Shown here one piece after another: positions 1-10,809 of a stretch of DNA of 64,000 nt. Each line of letters starts with the position of its first letter. The stretch's first letter is position 1. The notes beneath the pieces are model-generated. The model saw nothing but the letters and a program-made list of their open reading frames with translations. It searched no databases and was not told the DNA's origin. The stretch covers positions 1 to 64,000 of the forward strand of contig JAJSPD010000020.1 of assembly GCA_021307315.1 (NCBI GenBank), in the 5' to 3' direction. The DNA comes from Bisporella sp. PMI_857 (Eukaryota; Ascomycota; Leotiomycetes; Helotiales; Helotiaceae). A program made the position numbers and the translations under genes.

Positions 1-2017
1 TAGTGTTAAAAAAGCTACAAAGATGAAAACTATACAACACTAAATATAAAACACGTACAGTAAAAAATAGTAAAGCATAGTATATTTCGCAAAAGCTTTA
101 AGAAATACTTCTTTCAAGCAGTCTCTATTCGCATTACTAAAATATTCGTTTATGCCAAACGGAAATAAAGTAAAAAACGCTGCTGTAAAATAGTCTAAGT
201 CTGTAAAAGCACTTATTAGTAGTAAGTACTGTATCGTTTTATACGATATATATAGCAGACGAAAGTTATCGATCGGTGCGCTCTTTTCATTATCCTGGAC
301 ATCAATAACATCGTTTTCTTTTAGCCCAGAACAGTCAAAATCCTGCTTTTAGAAAATAGCCTGGAAACTCGCTAAAGTAGCCGGAGTGAAGTACAGATTT
401 TAACCATAAAAGTCGGAAAAAAAAAACCGGCTAAAAATACTACTAAGCTCGGCATTCTCTAGTTCAGCATCTAGCTCGTTCTCAAAAAGCCTACTCTGTA
501 ACAATGTAGCATAGCCTTCCTGTTCGTTTTCTACCGGAGTGTTTGTAAAACCTTGCTTAAAACTTAATGTAATAAAAGCGTCTTTAATCTCTTAAAAAAT
601 GTAGTAATTAAGCTAAAAGTCTAAAACAAAATAGTCGATAGCCACTGACTTGTAAACGGAATTGTTAGTACACAGCTATAGCAAAGCATTCACAACTTTC
701 GCTTTGTCGACAAAGCAAAACCGTGCAAAGTTCTTTTTTGACGGCGGTGCCTCGTGATCCCAGCTAACAGTAATCGTTGTATAATCTCGCAACTTTGCTG
801 CTAATAAAATCTTCAGAAGCTCACTCGAGTTTTGCCTCACAGCGACAAAATAACCGCGACTTTTTTTGTAACTAATTCTTTTTTTAGCACTCGAAGTAAG
901 TTTTAAAAAAATGCCGACAATATAAGCTCGTGCTATAAAAGCCTTTTCGACAGTATTGAGATTCTTCAGAACTTCTGAGTAATTTTGACAAAACAGGCAA
1001 TTAACAAAATTACCAGCCGAAAATAAAAAAATAGCTCGTTTTGTAATCGCCGAGTTACAGGGCGTATACAAGCTAACTGCGTTATCCTTAACGGCGCAAC
1101 AGTCAAAAGCCGTCTGTGTCTTTAGAAAAAAGTACTGTAAGTCGTTATTTAAGAGACCGATACTCACTATTTCGTCTTTCTAAAACAAGCTTCCACAAAG
1201 TCCACATAGTAAACGTTTCGAAGTATCTAAAATCGCCATTTGATACTTTTTTATACACTTTATCTAAATATCGGAAGTAATTCTTTCTAGGAAATTAGTC
1301 GAAGCTTGCTCTATATACTGATACTTCTTATTTAGAAAAAATAGAAAGACACTATTAAAAGCAACGATACGTCTTTTTGTAAGTGATTTTTGCTGTGTTT
1401 TTTAAGCCTGGAAAGCAGCTTTGTAACGCTGAATAGCTCGGATGCTAGCTTTATCTTGTAGGTTTTTATTTTTACAACGCTGTTCGTTTTACTGGAAGTT
1501 TAGTACTCGCTTTTGCTCCTTTTCTGTAAACTTCGCAAATCTTAGCTGCTCCGTTTCGGCTAACCGCTTTTGCTATATTATTTCATTCTTGGCTTTTCGC
1601 GCCTTTTCAGCAACTTTATAACGTAAGTAAACTTTTATTGCAAACTCATTTCGGGCCTGCCTGTTTTTACAACGCTGTTTTTTCTGCTAATAAAAAAACG
1701 CTGCCTTTTTCTTTCTGTGGCTTTTTTAACCGGGCCAGCCGTGTCCTGGCCTTTTCCTTCTTTGACGCAGCTTTTGCAAGCCGTTCCTGGACACGTAATT
1801 GTTGTCCTTTCCTTCGCTCCTCTGCTGCAAACTCGATCGCCCGAATCTTATTTTTTTGTTGATCGATCTTTATCGCGATCCTTTCGCGATCGACGCGGAT
1901 GTTAGTAACACTTAAACCTAAAAAGCTTTTAGATTTTCGGACCAAAAAATTAAAAAGAGTCGATAAAAACAAAAAAGATAAAAGCATAGTAAATAAACGA
2001 AATTCCCAAATTATCAA
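1..2017 (-). mobile_element. Decayed Helitron (DUF6570 plus Helitron-like N region), truncated by window edge
   Basis: Read on the minus strand, broken frames follow the N-terminal half of a fungal Helitron replicase-helicase. From 2017 down there is a basic Lys/Arg-rich coiled segment, then a CGLCG cysteine motif near 1200, then an open frame of 163 codons (1167-676) with segments such as GYFVAVRQNSSELLKIL and TITVSWDHEAPPS that match the DUF6570 region as I know it. Below 675 the reading continues through several stops with ENDVIDVQDNEKSAPIDNF and DYFTAAFFTLFPFGI, typical of the Helitron_like_N part. Many in-frame TAA/TAG codons and strong AT bias suggest repeat-induced point mutation. The helicase half would lie left of the window. 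It is not a functional gene. The call rests on remembered family consensus; the exact 5' terminus of the element was not found. Confidence 0.8.
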
Positions 2018-2502
2018 CCAGCCAGCTAAATTTACTAGAAAATACTAGATATAAAATCTATTACAATTTATTACATGAGGAATTTAAGGCCTTTATTTCA
2101 GCAAGAAAAGAAAGTAATGACATAAAACGAAGTCTGTCTTAAAGCACGCAGACAAAACCCGGCTTGAAGCAGGAACACCCCTTAAAACACGTGATCACAA
2201 TGCGGAGAAAGATAGCTCCTAGCGGCCGAAAGCGGATCAAAGAAGGGCCGAAGGCTCCGCGCTCTCTTTCTTATCGAAGAACCTTCTTATTTTAACCTCC
2301 GGTCAAAATTTCGAAGGCAAACAAGCTTGAACCCGTAAGGAGTGCTCAGCTGCACGTGACATTCTCACGTGCCAGCTCTCGTTGGAGGCTACCTTTTAAT
2401 ACCCCTGAAAGCTAACAGGCCAATTACTGATTAACACGACCTGCTACAGCCGGGTTATATATATTAGTTTTTATTTACGTCGATTTTTTCGTAATATAAC
2501 AG
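2018..2502. other. Intergenic, no gene; several CACGTG hexamers
   Basis: No coding potential is seen. The stretch is less AT-rich than the Helitron beside it and carries three CACGTG palindromes (about 2190, 2352 and 2370) and GC-rich patches. It may hold the unrecognised 5' end of the Helitron. Confidence 0.5.
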
Positions 2503-2919
2503 TGTTATGTAACACAGTTAGGAGAGTCGGGGTTGTCGTCACGTGAAAAAGTCTATAGCAGTCCAGGGACATTCTGAGAGTCCCGGACTCCAGCAGGGGA
2601 AACCGACTCTTTCGGATTACAAGGTATATAAGTGGTCATATTTCTTAGATAAGAGCTTCGTGCTCAATTTACTTTAGTTATCTGAATATAAGTTATTTGG
2701 CAAGCTTTGTAACGCCTTCGCTTCTCAGTGAAGAACTAATGTTTAGTCTACTTTTATTGTGCTATACCAACCAACGAGCCCAAGCCAGTTACCCGGCCTA
2801 TGGCTATCGAGAACATTACACATTTATTAGCTTATCCATCTTGTACCGTAGAAAGTTACTTACTCTTTTCCTACTCTACAAGTGTTTAACTTCAGCACTC
2901 TGATTTGTATATACTAACA
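2503..2919 (+). repeat. Possible solo LTR of a copia-like retroelement
   Basis: The segment begins TGTTATGTAACA and could end TAACA at 2919, giving a TGTTA...TAACA terminal inverted repeat as in many LTRs. A TATA-like GGTATATAAG lies near 2621. Immediately after 2919 comes ACACCAGAGCTCGG, which only loosely resembles the TATCAGAGC type of primer-binding site. No 5-bp target-site duplication is evident (AACAG before, ACGAC after) and no second LTR or internal domain is in the window. An earlier end at 2820 (TTACA) is equally possible. Weakly supported. Confidence 0.3.
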
Positions 2920-5610
2920 ACGACACCAGAGCTCGGAATGCTACCAAGATGTAAATGAAAATCCTCTCCTTCTTCTGGTAGTAGCAGCCATGAGGTTCGT
3001 GCTCCTTTCCTAAGTTTCGTTTTTTTTTTTTTTGGAAATAGGTAAGATCTAGTGAATGCAGTTTCCGAGTAGCGTACGTGTTTGAAGTCAAGAAAAAAAG
3101 TTACAGTAAATATCTTTCCTACCTCCTACTACTTCCATTATAACTGTTAGAAAGGTTTTGACTATCACGTATCCCCACATCTACTATCTGGAAGAAGGCC
3201 CAATTTATCAACCACAAACAGCAAGATAGGGAATAAAAAACATAAGTCATTTTTACTCTAAAAATTCGCTGATGAAACAAACTCTAGCCTAGTCATTATG
3301 AAAAATTAATCTGCACTACTCTTGTTATAATTTTTTTGTATAGCGGGTTTATCAATCATGCTAAAACTATCAGGACAAAGTGTTACAGCTATCCACATCA
3401 CCCAAGCGGCACCCAAGCGGCACCCAGCTAAGACGCGTCTTGGTTTGGGGTGCTTGAATTCAGAAGGTCATTGTGTGGTTGCTGCTGTCCTAGCTGGGAA
3501 TTTGGACTCCGTTACGAGTAATCTCTTCATATTGAGGGTCGCCTAGGTAACTTGAAGGAGTTGCGATTGCAACAACGAGCGTTTGTGTCTCGTAGTCCGC
3601 AAGTAAGTTGAAATAGATCGTGGAAAAGCCAACTCCCACTCTGATCTACTAAGTCATATGCCAAATTTTCCGCTAACCTGGTGAGTCAGCTACTATTCCT
3701 GCCATTACCAACCCCTTTTAATGACAATATTGTTGAACCGAGCTGAGTGGCCAAAATTTTACAAGCCCAAACATAAAAATCATAATATACAGCTCTTAGA
3801 GATATTCACAAAGGGATTCACTTCCGAGGATGGCCCATTGGTGAAGAAGTAGGCAGGCTCCATCCCAGTACTATTAAGAGAGGAGAATACACCTTCACCC
3901 CGATATTTAAGCAACTTCGATTATCGCATTCATTTTGCTCGTGGTAACCCGCGTCTGCAATATCTGAAATTCTGTCGCCTTGCTACAGAAAAATGTTGAT
4001 CTTAAGGGGAGCAGTATTGTAATGAAAACAATGACAATTGCTTAGCTCCTTTTCAGCCCACCAAGATGTGGTAAATGCATAGTTCAGGCTTTATCTTTCT
4101 GGGGAATTCAGGGCAAAGCCGCTAACTAGCGCCTGTGGCTCTTTTCCAGATATGTTTCCCTCTCCTTCTTATTCCACTATTTGCAATATTCGACTGCGGT
4201 GGACTTGTACTTGGGCCGTCGGTCGGGAGTTATCCCATTAATATTGAAGGTCAAAGTAGACCCGAATTGATTAAATTGGTTGCTTATGATCGATTTTTTA
4301 TGACTGTTCTCTTTCAGCCCGAGATATTTCCTCCAGTTCTAATGTGCAAAGCTAGGCATGGGATTGTAGGCTCAGAGCAGAGGTGGACCTTGTTTCAATA
4401 TCGTCATAGACTCAATTGAAAGTTGCGTTAATTGGACATTCCACACTCGCGAAAGCGCCAATTTCGTACTCATGAGCCATACATGATCAATACTTGACAC
4501 CGTGCTCCTCGCTTTCTTAATCAATGTCCTCTTATTTTTTTTTTAAGAATTTTGCGTGACTACCCAAAGGATAACCAATGTTACAGTACGGCATATTCAC
4601 CAGAGCTTACAAGCTTCTTAGAGTATGGATATACATGGTGATCAGAGAATGTGTGGCATTTGTTTCTCAGACTTGGTTAAATATATATATTGGCAAATGT
4701 TGAAAGCCATGGTCATTTTTATTCCTTATTTTAAATGGCCAGACAGACCAAGAAAGCCAATTTCGCATTGATCGCGTAGACTCTAGTTCTGACTAAATAT
4801 TTGCAGGCCATCACATTTGCCGGACTGCAGTAGAATTAAACTCTAGCCTTGGTATAACCACAAAAGCAAAGTAAAGGCAAAAATGACAAAATACATTAAG
4901 AGTACGGCCACCACTGCATATTTTGCGTTTCGTCCTTCTTATCCCGCAATCAGGTAGGGCGATTCGTAGATATAGGCGATAGTGATAGTGGCCGCCTATC
5001 ATATACCTCAATTTATCAGGACTAAGGCGTATCGGCTTATCGAACACTGAACCTTGGTCTTATATGCAAGACACCAAAACATGGTAGGCGTAACGATGTA
5101 CTTGGCCTATGCCCAATTATTCAAGCCTTTTTACGTCCGTGCATCATTCAGAAAGTTATTTATCTAACTCCAAATTACCCAAGTAACCAATAATACGACT
5201 AATGGTTTAATCATGGGTTTTAGTTACAGATAAGCGAAGAGTACATCGTAATGTTTATAATATAAAAATTTTTAAATAATAGAAGTGCCAAGCAGTGGCG
5301 TGCGTAAACCAAAATAAAAACGCTGGAATATTTTGGTAGGTACGAAGTAGCGGTACGCAACCCTTGCAAGTATCGTAAGCCACAGGTATATCTGGAGAAC
5401 CAGTGATATATCCAATGAACCGCCTTATTGTAATGCTAGGATAGATAAGGAAGTACAGTAATCCTTCTGTTTGTTATGTTTGCCTTGTTGGACATGGTAC
5501 AAATATGGTCCAGCCGCAGCTGGCTCCAGAGCTTTCGGCCTCCTTTAACATTCCGATATCCTCATACTATATTATATTATCTCAAGTTAACAATACCAAT
5601 TTCTTCCAAA
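2920..5610. other. Gene-free AT-rich stretch
   Basis: About 2.7 kb in which open frames are all under 100 codons, lack family resemblance and show no convincing splice structure. It contains a 13-base T run near 3021, a short tandem repeat (3399-3420) and a weak inverted pair near 5295-5365 (GTGGCGTGCGTA against GCGGTACGCAACCC) that might be the scar of a terminal-inverted-repeat element. I see no gene here. Confidence 0.5.
3399..3420. repeat. Two perfect tandem copies of CACCCAAGCGG
   Basis: An 11-bp unit occurs twice head to tail, followed by a partial third copy (CACCCA). No associated gene is recognised. Confidence 0.7.
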
Positions 5611-7331
5611 ATGTCCCAAAATGTAGGAATCGTTGTGCATAGGTTTGGGGAAGCTCAAATTACAGATATTCCTATTCCAAAACGTATGTGTGTGTTCTAT
5701 CGAATCATTTTATCTTGGCATACGATCCGATAAAAAGTCTAGTGTGGGGATCGTTGGTAGAAATTGCAATATTTAGTTCTCATCCGAAAGTAATGAGAAC
5801 GGCCAGAACGACCTTGCCGGGCTAGTTATATACTGAGTGTTCCTAGTGCGCGATGACTATATCCTAATCCAAGTCAAAGCTGTAGCCTTGAACCCGACAG
5901 ACTGGAAACATATTGCTCGCTGGACACCTGTGGGTGGAAAGATTGGCTGTGATTATGCCGGTATCGTCAAGGTGCGCAAAGGAAACCAACACGTCTCACA
6001 CGACTACCCCTCTCTTTTCAGTGATAACAAAATTATTAACTTACATCGTCATCCTTCGCCCTTTTCAATATGACAACCACGATTCATTAGGTGAGTAACA
6101 ATGACTAAAACCGTTTTCCAGGAAGTGGGGAGCGCAGTTACAAAGCCCTTTAAGCAAGGTGAGCGCATTGCTGGCTTTGTGCATGGTGGTAATCCAAGTT
6201 ATCTTGAAGATGGAGCTTTCAGCAATTATATTACCGCAAAAGGCGATCTGCAAATCAAGATCCCGGAAAATCTGTCATTCGAGGAAGCAGCTACTCTTGG
6301 TGCCGGCGTTACGACTGTAGCACAAGCAATGTACCAATCCCTTAAGCTCCCATTACCGAACGAGGAGATAGAAGCAAGACCCCCACTGTTGATCTATGGT
6401 GGAAGTACAGCGACAGGGGCGTTAGCGATTCAATATGCGAAACTTTCAGGCGTGGCAGTTGTTACCACTTGCTCGTAAGTTTTCTCTGTCTTGGCAATTG
6501 ATTAACATGACTGGTGCGATGTATGAATCGCCTAGGTGCATATTAACAGCTATTTTAGGCCGAGGAATTTTGACTATGTGAAAAATCTTGGAGCGGGTTG
6601 GAAGCCTAACCCTATGAATGCGAGAGAAATATCTGGCTGACAAATGGTACTAGACGCGGTATTTGACTACGCGTCACCGACATGTGCCGAAGATATAAAG
6701 GCATATATCAAAGGCGAATTCGCGCACGTCTTAGTAAGATCGCAATTCTCCCAGTTAAAAGAAGAGCCCGGAAACCGCTGAGGGAAAGAGGCAAAATTAA
6801 CAAAATCATAGGACTGCATTGGTGAAGATAGCTCAGCCAACGTCTGCATGTTCGTATCCCTAAGCTTTCCTCACATATTTCACGCCAAATTCCTTTCTCT
6901 TCCTAGTACCTACCCTTGGGCCTACCTACCCTTGGACCCAATCACATCAGGATTCCTAGAAATTAACCACATCTAGCCCAACAATGTCTGCCACTTATCC
7001 AGGCACCTATGTAACGCTCTACCCTATTGTCCCTTCAGTCCTTAGCTCCCTCAACCACACTGGCAGCATCACGCAAGTCACAACTGTGGCTTACACTGCC
7101 ATGGGTGAACCATTCACGACCGGAGGCTACAATATCCCTGCCAATCCAGCAGACTTTACTTTCGCCGTCAGGTTCTGGGAGATCACGCGGGCGTTACTTG
7201 AGGAGGGGAAGCTGCGACCTCACAGAGCCGCTATAGATAGGTGTGGAACGGGCTGGGAAGGGGTGATGAACGGCCTGGAACTGTTGAAGAGCGGTGGAGT
7301 CAGTGGTGAGAAACTGGTTTTCAGGATTTAG
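5611..7331 (+). CDS. Medium-chain (zinc-independent) enoyl reductase / quinone-oxidoreductase-like protein
   Basis: Seven exons are inferred: 5611-5683, 5847-5971, 6122-6474, 6559-6596, 6654-6733, 6812-6853 and 6960-7331. They sum to 1083 nt and encode 360 aa, the usual size of fungal trans-acting enoyl reductases of the ToxD-like MDR group. The N-terminal half is the GroES-like domain (VALNPTDWKHI, GCDYAGIV). The NAD(P) domain has YGGSTATGALAIQYAKLSG at about residues 156-174. The C-terminus is family-typical (AMGEPFTTGG, then SGEKLVFRI). Such proteins reduce polyketide or quinone double bonds with NADPH in the cytosol; the substrate cannot be told. Some junctions are unusual: intron 4 is 57 bp with donor GTTGGA, and intron 6 uses GTATCC with an uncertain acceptor. 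No polyketide synthase is adjacent, so it is an orphan. The next gene, a regulator, starts 385 bp downstream. Confidence 0.8.
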
Positions 7332-7716
7332 AGCTTTAAGTTAGGACTTCGTGAGGAGGAAATGTATTCGATGGAATAGCTAGAAAGGAGGATTGTGTTA
7401 GAGGATTATTGTGTAAATTTGGGGGTTCTCGGAATATCCGATGTGAGCACTTTGTTTCGCCAACGCCGTTGACATCACGCGACTCAGATACCAATATATT
7501 CGAGGTACTTTCCTCTAGCATAAAAATGCACACATATAAAATATTCAGAATAAAACTCCATATGCCTCGCCAAGTATGAGTTTTTTGAAGCTCCCCGTTC
7601 TCTGTTAGGACTGTGGGGTAGACTCTTGGCAAGACTTACTGTTTTCGCCTCTTGTTTAAATTAGCCAGATCCTACACTTACTTCATTTCTTAATTATCGC
7701 ATCCACTCTCTTGGTG

Positions 7717-9956
7717 ATGCCCGATTCCCGCAGTCCACCTTCTCCACCAGGAGTCCTGCCCCTAGAAATTGGAGCCCTCAGTGCTTCGTCACCTTCCGAA
7801 ACCCGATTCTTTGGAAGCTCAAGTGGAGTCTTCTTCATCAACACAGTGCTTCGTGCCTTCGCGGATGTTCCTATCAATGCGCCACCACTATCGGGCAATA
7901 CCGAGCAGAATACAGAGCCTCCAGATGGTAATTCAGTCAATGACTGCCTTGCTGAGCCAAGTGAAGACACCGATATTCCTGCCGATCCTGCACGGAGACT
8001 GGGTCTTGATGATTCAACCATTTTATACACTACAGCCACTACAGCCACTACATCTTATGGACGCATTCATCCTGGCTTGGGTCGTCTTCCGGAGGCGACC
8101 ATTGCCAAGAAACTTGTGATGACTTATTTTGAGATATGGCACCCGTTGTTCCCGTTCTTGCATGGCCCATCTTTTCTAAATCAATTAGAAGACCTCTATA
8201 CAGACGGCAGCATCGTGAGTGGCCAGTGTGACCTCAAAACTATAGATAATACGTGCCAAGCAGTTCTGTTCCAATCCGTATTCAACCTGGCCGCCGCAGA
8301 TAGACCGGACATAGGGCTCTCGCCAGAGTCACGAATAAAATCAAAATCAACACTTATGTCAATACTAGGGGTGCTGGCCACTCGGAATGAGACACAGTTT
8401 ATTCAAGCCATATTAGCCGCGCAGATATATTTAATAGCTTCGATGTCGTTAAATGCAGCTTCGACAGTTGGCGGAATGCTTCTGAGGAAAATTTTCCAAG
8501 CTGGTTTTCACCGCTGTCCATACCGATATATACAACTATCACAGCATGACTGTGAAATGCGAAAGAGGATATTTTGGTGCGTTTACGCTATTGACCGGTA
8601 CTTGAGCCAGGCGTTAGGTCACCCACTTGGGTTCCAAGACCGAGATGCAGACGTTTGCATGCCAGGCAATAAAGAGCTTCACACTCCTGTACCGCGGGTA
8701 ACGCAAGCTACGGAAAATTCAAGCCCAGGACGGGAAGTTCTTTTGCATCTCCCCGATGGACATCCGGCTCATCCTGACTTGACGAACCCATCAGGACGAA
8801 GCAAGTCAAGAACGCATCAAAACCGGCAGCATCCGACGTCCGGTGTTGGGCCATTTCAAATTCAATCTGAACAATCTACAGTAGCGTCACATAAAAAAGG
8901 TGATAAGATCTTGGCTAGCTATGTTGGTTATGGTAAAATTGTCGGTCGTGCGCTGGAGCTATTTCATACGTCAATCCACAATCGCACCGTTGGGAATAAC
9001 GACATCCTACTACTGAATTCTGAAATTCATTCATGGTGGAATCAGCTTCCTTCAGATATCCAAGAGTTATGTCCTCCTTCAGGAAATGATCTGAATGAAA
9101 CGGAGTTCAGTTTTTCCCCTTTCTTTAACGTCATGTATCAACAACTTATTTTGTTTGTCAATCGGCCTTTCTTATCTTCTGATCCTTCAACCCCACACTT
9201 TCAATCTAGCTTACAGATATGTATTGGGGCAAGTCGAAAAATTATCTCAACTTTTCAAGACTACCCACAGCGAACACGATGTTTCTCTGCTCCAGGAATT
9301 CTCTCAGGAATATGGATGTCTGGCTTAGTGATAGCATTTGCATGTGAATTGGATGTTTATCCTGTCAGCAAGGGATTTCTGTAGGTCTGACTTCAATTTG
9401 TCGGCTCTTTGGTTGGTCAAATGACATGAGCTAAGCTGGACCAACAGATCAATAAGTGATAAGTTACTAACATTGCCATTATAGGGAGATTGAAGTGTGC
9501 TTGAGACTTCTGGAAAGTATGAGTAAGAGATGGAATAATGTAAGACATTGCCGCAATATCTTAGAGATTCTATTATCGAATCTCCAAAAAGGAAGTTCTC
9601 ATAGCGAATCCTTCCATCAACGGGCCTCTAGCACTTCACAATTACATTCTATTTCACAAAGTAGCTTGCAGAGGCCGCGGCCAGGCCTGGCATCAGATTA
9701 TCAAGAATCAGGCAAACGGCAACGCACAGGAGTGTCAACGTTGGATATTGTGAATACCAGTGATTCTTGGAATACCGCCAACCAATTTCCAAATCCTCAT
9801 CCAAGTATGACATTCGATGGGACCGGAGAAACCTTATTTGAAACCAATGAGCTTCAGCCGGATCTTTTTGCTCACATCAGTTGGGAGGCATTATTCAGAG
9901 GCGGAGACCTACAAGCCAATGAAGGGTCCGATACTTCGTTCGCATGGAATGCATAA
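7717..9956 (+). CDS. Fungal-specific transcription factor domain protein without a zinc cluster
   Basis: Two exons, 7717-9380 and 9485-9956, sum to 2136 nt (711 aa). The first ATG is at 7717; the frame is open a little further upstream but without another ATG. The protein has the middle homology (fungal_trans) region seen in xylanolytic-activator-type Zn2Cys6 factors: YFEIWHPLFPFLHGPSF at about residue 137 and IFWCVYAIDRYLSQALGHPL near 285, then LHLPDGHPAHP, ALELFHTSIHNR and a C-terminal acidic/Gln-rich tail. No CxxCxxxxxxC cluster is present in the ORF, and none was found in the three frames of the 380 bp upstream. It may be a DNA-binding-less regulator, a truncated copy, or have an exon I missed. 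It is 385 bp downstream of the reductase on the same strand, so a role in regulating that gene is possible but only inferred. Confidence 0.75.
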
Positions 9957-9972
9957 AGCCTAACTGAATAGA

Positions 9973-10734
9973 ATATCGGTTAATATCTCAAATACCATCA
10001 AAAAGTGCCGATATTTCTGAAATACCATCTTTTTTTTGACCTCTATCTGGCTATATATACTACTTTTATGGTATATGAGATATCCTTCAAAAAAACAATA
10101 GTATATGAAATATTTTTCAAAAAAATTAGAGTATATGAGATATGTTTTAACATACGCTGTAAATAGAACTTTTTAGGGCTCGGCTTTTGACATTACAAAA
10201 CTCGGCTTTTGACACTAGAGTTCGGCCGCTAACACTACAAAACTCGTTTACACTGGCTTTTAGCTAGTTTTTTGTATATAAAGCACTGCTTTCTTTTCAT
10301 TTTTTTTATAGCATGCTTTTGATTTGAATATCACTTTTTTTTTAGCTAAAACAAAATTGTGATATTTCAGTTATATTGCAACAAAAAGTATAGTAATCTA
10401 AGTGTTAGTATGCAGCTAAAGTCACGTGAATTGCTTCGCGATATATTATAATTCTTACAAGTCAACTATTTGTAACAAGTATAATAGCACTGCGCTGAAA
10501 TCGCAGTACTACGTGCTTCGTAAGTAACTGACTTAAGTAATTGCAAGTTATCGAAACTAAAAAGTATTACAAAGTAATACAAACAGTTAGTTTTAGCTTG
10601 AAATAATAGTATTTCAGAAATATTTTAAATACTATTATTTTTTTGGCCTTTATCTGAAATACTATTGTTTTAAAAAGGTGGTATGGCCAGATAGAGGTAA
10701 AAAAAAAGATGGTATTTGAGATATTAACCGATAT
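9973..10734. mobile_element. Non-autonomous TIR element (MITE-like), 762 bp
   Basis: The left end ATATCGGTTAATATCTCAAA and the right end are inverted copies: the right arm (10709-10734) reads as its reverse complement, including AATACCATC. A second inverted block follows inside (CCTCTATCTGGC on the left near 10040, GCCAGATAGAGG on the right at 10685-10696). The flanking ATAT on both sides is palindromic, so it may be part of the TIR or a target duplication. Subterminal tandem repeats of a TATATGAGATAT-like unit lie at about 10068-10145. The interior has a GC-richer block of three related units (CTCGGCTTTTGACA type) at about 10178-10245. No ORF is inside. It sits 17 bp after a gene stop and 75 bp before the stop of the next, convergent gene. 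Confidence 0.75.
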
Positions 10735-10809
10735 AATATTCTTTATACTGGACGACGATTTGTCATAATGCGTAGCACGCTACCTTCAGCTCATCCTTTA
10801 TCGTCTTTC

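Noticed and set aside
7683..8048. 121-codon antisense frame over the start of the regulator gene
   Set aside because: Its length is explained by the codon bias of the sense frame, which carries a recognisable transcription factor domain.
8690..8900. Apparent frameshift inside the regulator at 8690-8900
   Set aside because: Another frame looked plausible (GSSFASPRW), but the main frame stays open and contains LHLPDGHPAHP, which fits the family.
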